A stretch of DNA of 64,000 nt. Source: Limonium bicolor (Eukaryota > Streptophyta > Magnoliopsida > Caryophyllales > Plumbaginaceae). Where the stretch lies: assembly GCA_023374045.1 (NCBI GenBank), contig CM041780.1, forward strand, positions 93,027,627 through 93,091,626, read 5' to 3'. This document shows, piece after piece, positions 60,372-64,000 of the stretch. The notes beneath the pieces were generated by a model. The model was not told the origin of the DNA, did no database searches, and was given only the letters and a program-made list of their open reading frames with translations. Both the position numbers and the translations under genes were made by a program. The number at the start of each line of letters is the position of its first letter. Position 1 is the first letter of the stretch.

Positions 60372-60690
60372 TGTTATAACCCAAGGTTTATCTGCATAGT
60401 TTATTTTGTTACATTCTAATTTAAGTGGAATTTATATGGTTTTGGATTAAATAGAGGGGCGAGAAGGTCATTTACTCCCTTCATATTCTAGGTTTCGTCG
60501 TATTTCGAGGATGAAATTCTTTTTAAGAGGGGTATATTTTTATGCCCTGGATTTTTTGATGTTTTATAACCAAAGGTTAATCAACATAGTTTATTTCGTT
60601 ACATTTGATTTACTTGGAATTTATATGGTTTTAATACATTGATGTCCTCTGGATTAAAGAGAGGGGCGAGGAGGTCATTTACTATCTTCT
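60372..60690. repeat. direct repeat (~110 bp, offset ~195 bp) around a gypsy polypurine tract
   Basis: TATAACCCAAGGTTTATC...GGAATTTATATGGTTTT at about 60374 is repeated at about 60569, and GAGAGGGGCGAGGAGGTCAT also recurs. Between the copies, about 60490-60530 encodes VSSYFEDEILFKRG, like the end of a gypsy polyprotein, followed by AAGAGGGG and then TATGCCCTGG. This is the arrangement of pol end, polypurine tract and LTR start. Confidence 0.55.
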
Positions 60691-61351
60691 AATTCTGGTA
60701 AGGGTTAAATAGAATATTTATTCCCTTATTTCACATCACACGATCTATTTTTTCCTCAACTGTCAGTTTCACGTTGGAGTGTTCATCCTTCTTCTCTCTT
60801 ATTTCAAGCATTATTCCCTTCTCCAATCTGTTCGTTGCTTATTCCTAAGTTATGCTATTCAATTCTGTTTGATTCTCTGCGTTGTCGATTCTTCCTCTGC
60901 TATGTTCTTGCATCAGAAATTAGTGGGGTTATTGCTTCAGCGTTGGTCTGCTTGTCGGTGATTGATTCTTCTCCGGATTTTTGATCTCTTCTACAATTTA
61001 TTCGAGGTAGGTGATGAATGATTCAGTGGGTGTGATCGGCTATGGCGTGTTTTTGATTTGGGAGTTTGGATTTTTGAATTTATCTACGTTTTGTGGCTGA
61101 TTTCTGTATATTTGCCTTTGTTTCCATATGCTAAAAACCTTATAGATGTGGTTTAAAAACTCTGAAATCGAGTTGCAATTTGGTGATGGTTTGATTCCTA
61201 TGTTCATGCATTTCGTTGTTCAGAAAATTATGACTTTTTTTGCTTTGTCCCAACGTCTTGTTTTACCTTCTGGTTTTCACGAATTAACTTGTGTCTAAAC
61301 TTGTGTCCGAACATGTAAGTTTGGACGGGGTGTGAGGATGAGTCTGGCTTA
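60691..61351. other. LTR-like non-coding DNA before the palindrome
   Basis: T-rich sequence with no supported gene, probably the first part of an LTR that starts near 60541. The GTCC hairpin words begin at about 61300. Confidence 0.4.
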
Positions 61352-61650
61352 CAAGTCTCGGCATGTGTTTGAACTTGTATGTCCGGACATAAGTTTAGAC
61401 ACCTCTTCTTCTTTCCCTCTGAGTTAAAGTTCGGCATGTGTCCGAACATCAGACACCACCACGTATAGTTTTCTCGGAACTTGTCTGAACTTCTAAAGTT
61501 TGGACACAAGTCAGGACACCTCTGGCTTTGACTCTCGACTTGTGTCCAAACATTTTTGTTCGGACACATGTTTGGACATTTGGGACTTCTGCTGCTTTGA
61601 GTCTCGACTTGTGTCCGAACATGGATGTTCGGATACATGTTCGGACGCAC
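61300..61650. repeat. GTCCGAACATG hairpin array
   Basis: GTCCGAAC-like words at about 61304, 61368, 61440, 61483, 61546 and 61613 pair with GTTCGGAC/GTTTGGAC words 10-30 bases on, e.g. GTCCGAACATGGATGTTCGG. The layout matches the arrays in the long LTRs, with a looser period. The same array is present in reverse in the right arm of the palindrome (63700-64000). Frames through it encode Cys/Pro/Asn repeats and are not genes. Confidence 0.82.
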
Positions 61651-62611
61651 ATCTGATTTGGCCTAAATCGCTCGTTTGAGCTCTATTTTGACTTCTGTTT
61701 GCGGGGTTTATTCCCCCAATGATGATTAAGCTTTCTAACAACTTTGTGGTGCCATTTATGTACATATGATTATTATATATTAAGCTTCTATTTTGGGACC
61801 TAGTATTCTCTATGTCTGAGCCGTGGATGGCAGGGTCTAGCTATCATGTAGCGCACTGCATACGACGTTCTTCTGTTATTTGCCATGGGTGTCTTCCCCA
61901 TTTTGTTCAGAGTGGTTTTCCTCATTCTATTCATGGATTCGCTCCGTTCTGTTTATATGCGTTGAGCACTAGTGTCCCGCTCTATGTTTGATTATGTCAG
62001 TTCTATTTGTATCCTCTAAACTCTGTTTTGGTATGTGACAAGTCTAGCTTCCTCTGATGTTCGTTTCTATTGATGGAAAGCTACCTTTTCCATCTATTTG
62101 ACTTCTGAATTTCTAAATATGTTTTCAACTATTTTGAGCATGCTTATTGATGAAGTATGTCATCTACTGAGCATGTGGTTGCTCATTCCCCTACTTCTTA
62201 CTAAAATTTGCAGATTGATCAGTGAGTATCCCCCTCTCCTGTTCTAGAGCCTTAGCTTATCTATGTTGTTTGCCACATTCACGTATTTAAAACTTTTGTA
62301 GCCTTCGAGGCTTTTGACTACATTTGTACTAGCTTTTGACTTTTGAATTCTGTTTTGGTATTTGGATTACACCTCTGGAGTTTGTAAAATGTTTCCTCTA
62401 CTATATGTGTATTTTTATAACATTTATCCGTCTGTTAATTGGATCGTAAGTTAGAGCCTAGCGTTGTTAGCAGAAATATATGTTACTATACTTCTACTTA
62501 GGCAGTGTACCTATCATTTGTGGAATAGTGAATTGAGTGGGGGTTGTCGATCTCAGGACCTCGTTCAATTAATTGACAATTTATTACTAACTGAGAGACT
62601 TAATTAAGAAA
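61352..62611 (+). repeat. left arm of a large inverted repeat
   Basis: The complement of this arm is found at 62734-64000 with only occasional single-base changes and short indels. Paired positions sum to 125345-125352 (e.g. 61352 with 64000, 62601 with 62744). The match ends only because the window does, so the left arm may extend further to the left. Confidence 0.93.
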
Positions 62612-62663
62612 TTCTCTTAACTTTTTCTTAAACTTAAAAAAAAAAAAAATCTATTCTAAAAGT

Positions 62664-62696
<33 letters not shown>

Positions 62697-62733
62697 AACA
62701 TTAACGAACAAAGGAGAAAAAGCAAAGTTTCGC
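62612..62733. other. palindrome centre with long A-runs
   Basis: The spacer between the arms is about 120 bp, with A-runs at 62637-62649 and 62665-62695, the latter about 30 A. It is not symmetric. Confidence 0.85.
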
Positions 62734-64000
62734 TTTCTTAATTAAGTTCTCTCAGTTAGTTAATAAATTGTCAATTAATTGAACGAGGTCCCTGAGATCG
62801 ACAACCCCCACTCAATTCACTATTCCACAAAATGATAGGTACACTGCCTAAGTAGAAGTATAGTAACATATATTTCTGCTAACAAACGCTAGGCTCTAAC
62901 TTACGATCCAATTAACAGACGGATAAATGTTTATAAATACACATATAGTAGAGGAACATTTTACAAACTCCAGAGGTGTAATCCAAATACCAAAACAGAA
63001 TTCAAAAGTCAAAAGCTAGTACAAATGTAGTCAAAAGCCTCGAAGGCTACAAAAGTTTAAATACGTGAATGTGGCAAACAACATAGATAAGCTAAGGCTC
63101 TAGAACAGGAGAGGGGGATACTCACTGATCAATCTGCAAATTTTAGTAAGAAGTAGGGGAATGAGCAACCACATGCTCAGTAGATGACATACTTCATCAA
63201 TAAGCATGCTCAAAATAGTTGGAAAACATATTTAGAAATTCAGAAGTCAAATAGATGGAAAAGGTAGCTTTCCATCAATAGAAACGAACATCAGAGGAAG
63301 CTAGACTTGTCACATACCAAAACAGAGTTTAGAGGATACAAATAGAACTGACATAATCACAACATAGAGCGGGACACTAGTGCTCAACGCATATAAACAG
63401 AACGGAGCGAATCCATGAATAGAATGAGGAAAACCACTCCTGAACAAAATGGGGAAGACACCCATGGCAAATAACAGAAGAACGTCGTATGCAGTGCGCT
63501 ACATGATAGCTAGACCCTGCCATCCACGGCTCAGACATAGAGAATACTAGGTCCCAAAATAGAAGCTTAATATATAATAATCATATGTACATAAATGGCA
63601 CCACAAAGTTGTTAGAAAGCTTAATCATCATTGGGGGAATACAACCCCGCAAACAGAAGTCAAAATAGAGCTCAAACGAGCGATTTAGGCCAAATCAGAA
63701 GGTGCGTCCGAACATGTATCCGAACATCCATGTTCGGACACAAGTCGAGACTCAAAGCAGCAGAAGTCCCAAATGTCCAAACATGTGTCCGAACAAAAAT
63801 GTTTGGACACAAGTCGAGAGTCAAAGCCAGAGGTGTCCTGACTTGTGTCCAAACTTTAGAAGTTCAGACAAGTTCCGAGAAAACTATACGTGGTGGTGTC
63901 TGATGTTCGGACACATGCCGAACTTAAATCAGAGGGAAAGAAGAAGAGGTGTCTAAACTTATGTCCGGACATACAAGTTCAAACACATGCCGAGACTTGT
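62734..64000 (-). repeat. right arm of the large inverted repeat
   Basis: Reverse complement of 61352-62611. Examples of differences: GGGGTTGTATTC (complement strand) against GGGGTTTATTC in the left arm, and one or two bases near CGCAC(CT)TCTGATT. It reaches the window edge still matching. Confidence 0.93.

Noticed and set aside
61228..63956. Cys/Pro/Asn-repeat proteins present on opposite strands at 61.4 and 63.8 kb, first suspected as duplicated effector-like genes
   Set aside because: They are the two arms of the palindrome read through the GTCCGAACATG array; no start context, signal peptide or intron structure.

Overview
The window is nuclear DNA of a flowering plant, most likely a eudicot. 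The evidence is GT-AG split genes, long AT-rich intergenic DNA, nested LTR retrotransposons primed by initiator-Met tRNA, CACTA, hAT-like and Mutator-like elements, L1-type LINEs, and a plant-only meiotic gene family. A run of exactly 500 N (43879-44378) marks a scaffold gap. I cannot name the species.

Genes. Two loci belong to the DYAD/SWITCH1/AMEIOTIC1 family, plant nuclear proteins needed for meiotic entry and sister-chromatid cohesion. Locus 1 (2006-5118) has seven recognisable exons, including the conserved core and the C-terminal proline/serine-rich part, but exon 2 is frame-disrupted. Locus 2 (about 29492-33251) is a diverged paralogue with an internal 73-75 codon tandem repeat, at least three frame breaks and a shortened C-terminus. 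A third, partial copy of the 5' part of locus 2 lies at 42720-43878 and runs into the gap. A degenerate plant-mobile-domain (MAIN-like) gene end lies on the minus strand at 45197-46250. No rRNA, tRNA or CRISPR was recognised.

Mobile DNA, left to right. A LINE endonuclease fragment (minus) is split by a 3.97-kb solo LTR (7481-11446, target duplication AACAG). A CACTA 3' end carrying a transposase-accessory coding fragment ends at 13560. A Mutator-like foldback element lies at 15135-16208. A Ty3/gypsy polyprotein on the plus strand (17912-28383) is broken first by a non-autonomous CACTA element (19451-21026, duplication TAT) inside reverse transcriptase, and then by a complete but decayed Ty1/copia element (22677-28238, minus strand) downstream of integrase. 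A 5'-truncated LINE lies at 35064-38786 with a 14-bp duplication. A second foldback element is at about 39530-40275.

Right third. A TRIM-like small LTR with primer site (46253-46447) is cut by a long LTR of the same general kind as the first one but inverted (46448 to about 50836). This is followed by a plus-strand LTR end, primer site and decayed gag (50837-54062). That gag is interrupted by another inverted solo LTR (54063-57958, duplication GTAAG), which itself holds a hAT-like MITE. The window ends in a very large inverted repeat (61352-62611 against 62734-64000, centre near 62676) that runs off the edge.

Most unusual signals: (1) arrays of GTCC...GGAC hairpins with a period of about 65-74 bp in several LTR-like sequences, keeping layout while the stem sequence changes; (2) the large terminal palindrome; (3) a cluster of damaged DYAD-family loci in which some breaks lie at homopolymers, so assembly error and pseudogenisation must be separated; (4) a CACTA element built of regularly spaced perfect hairpins.
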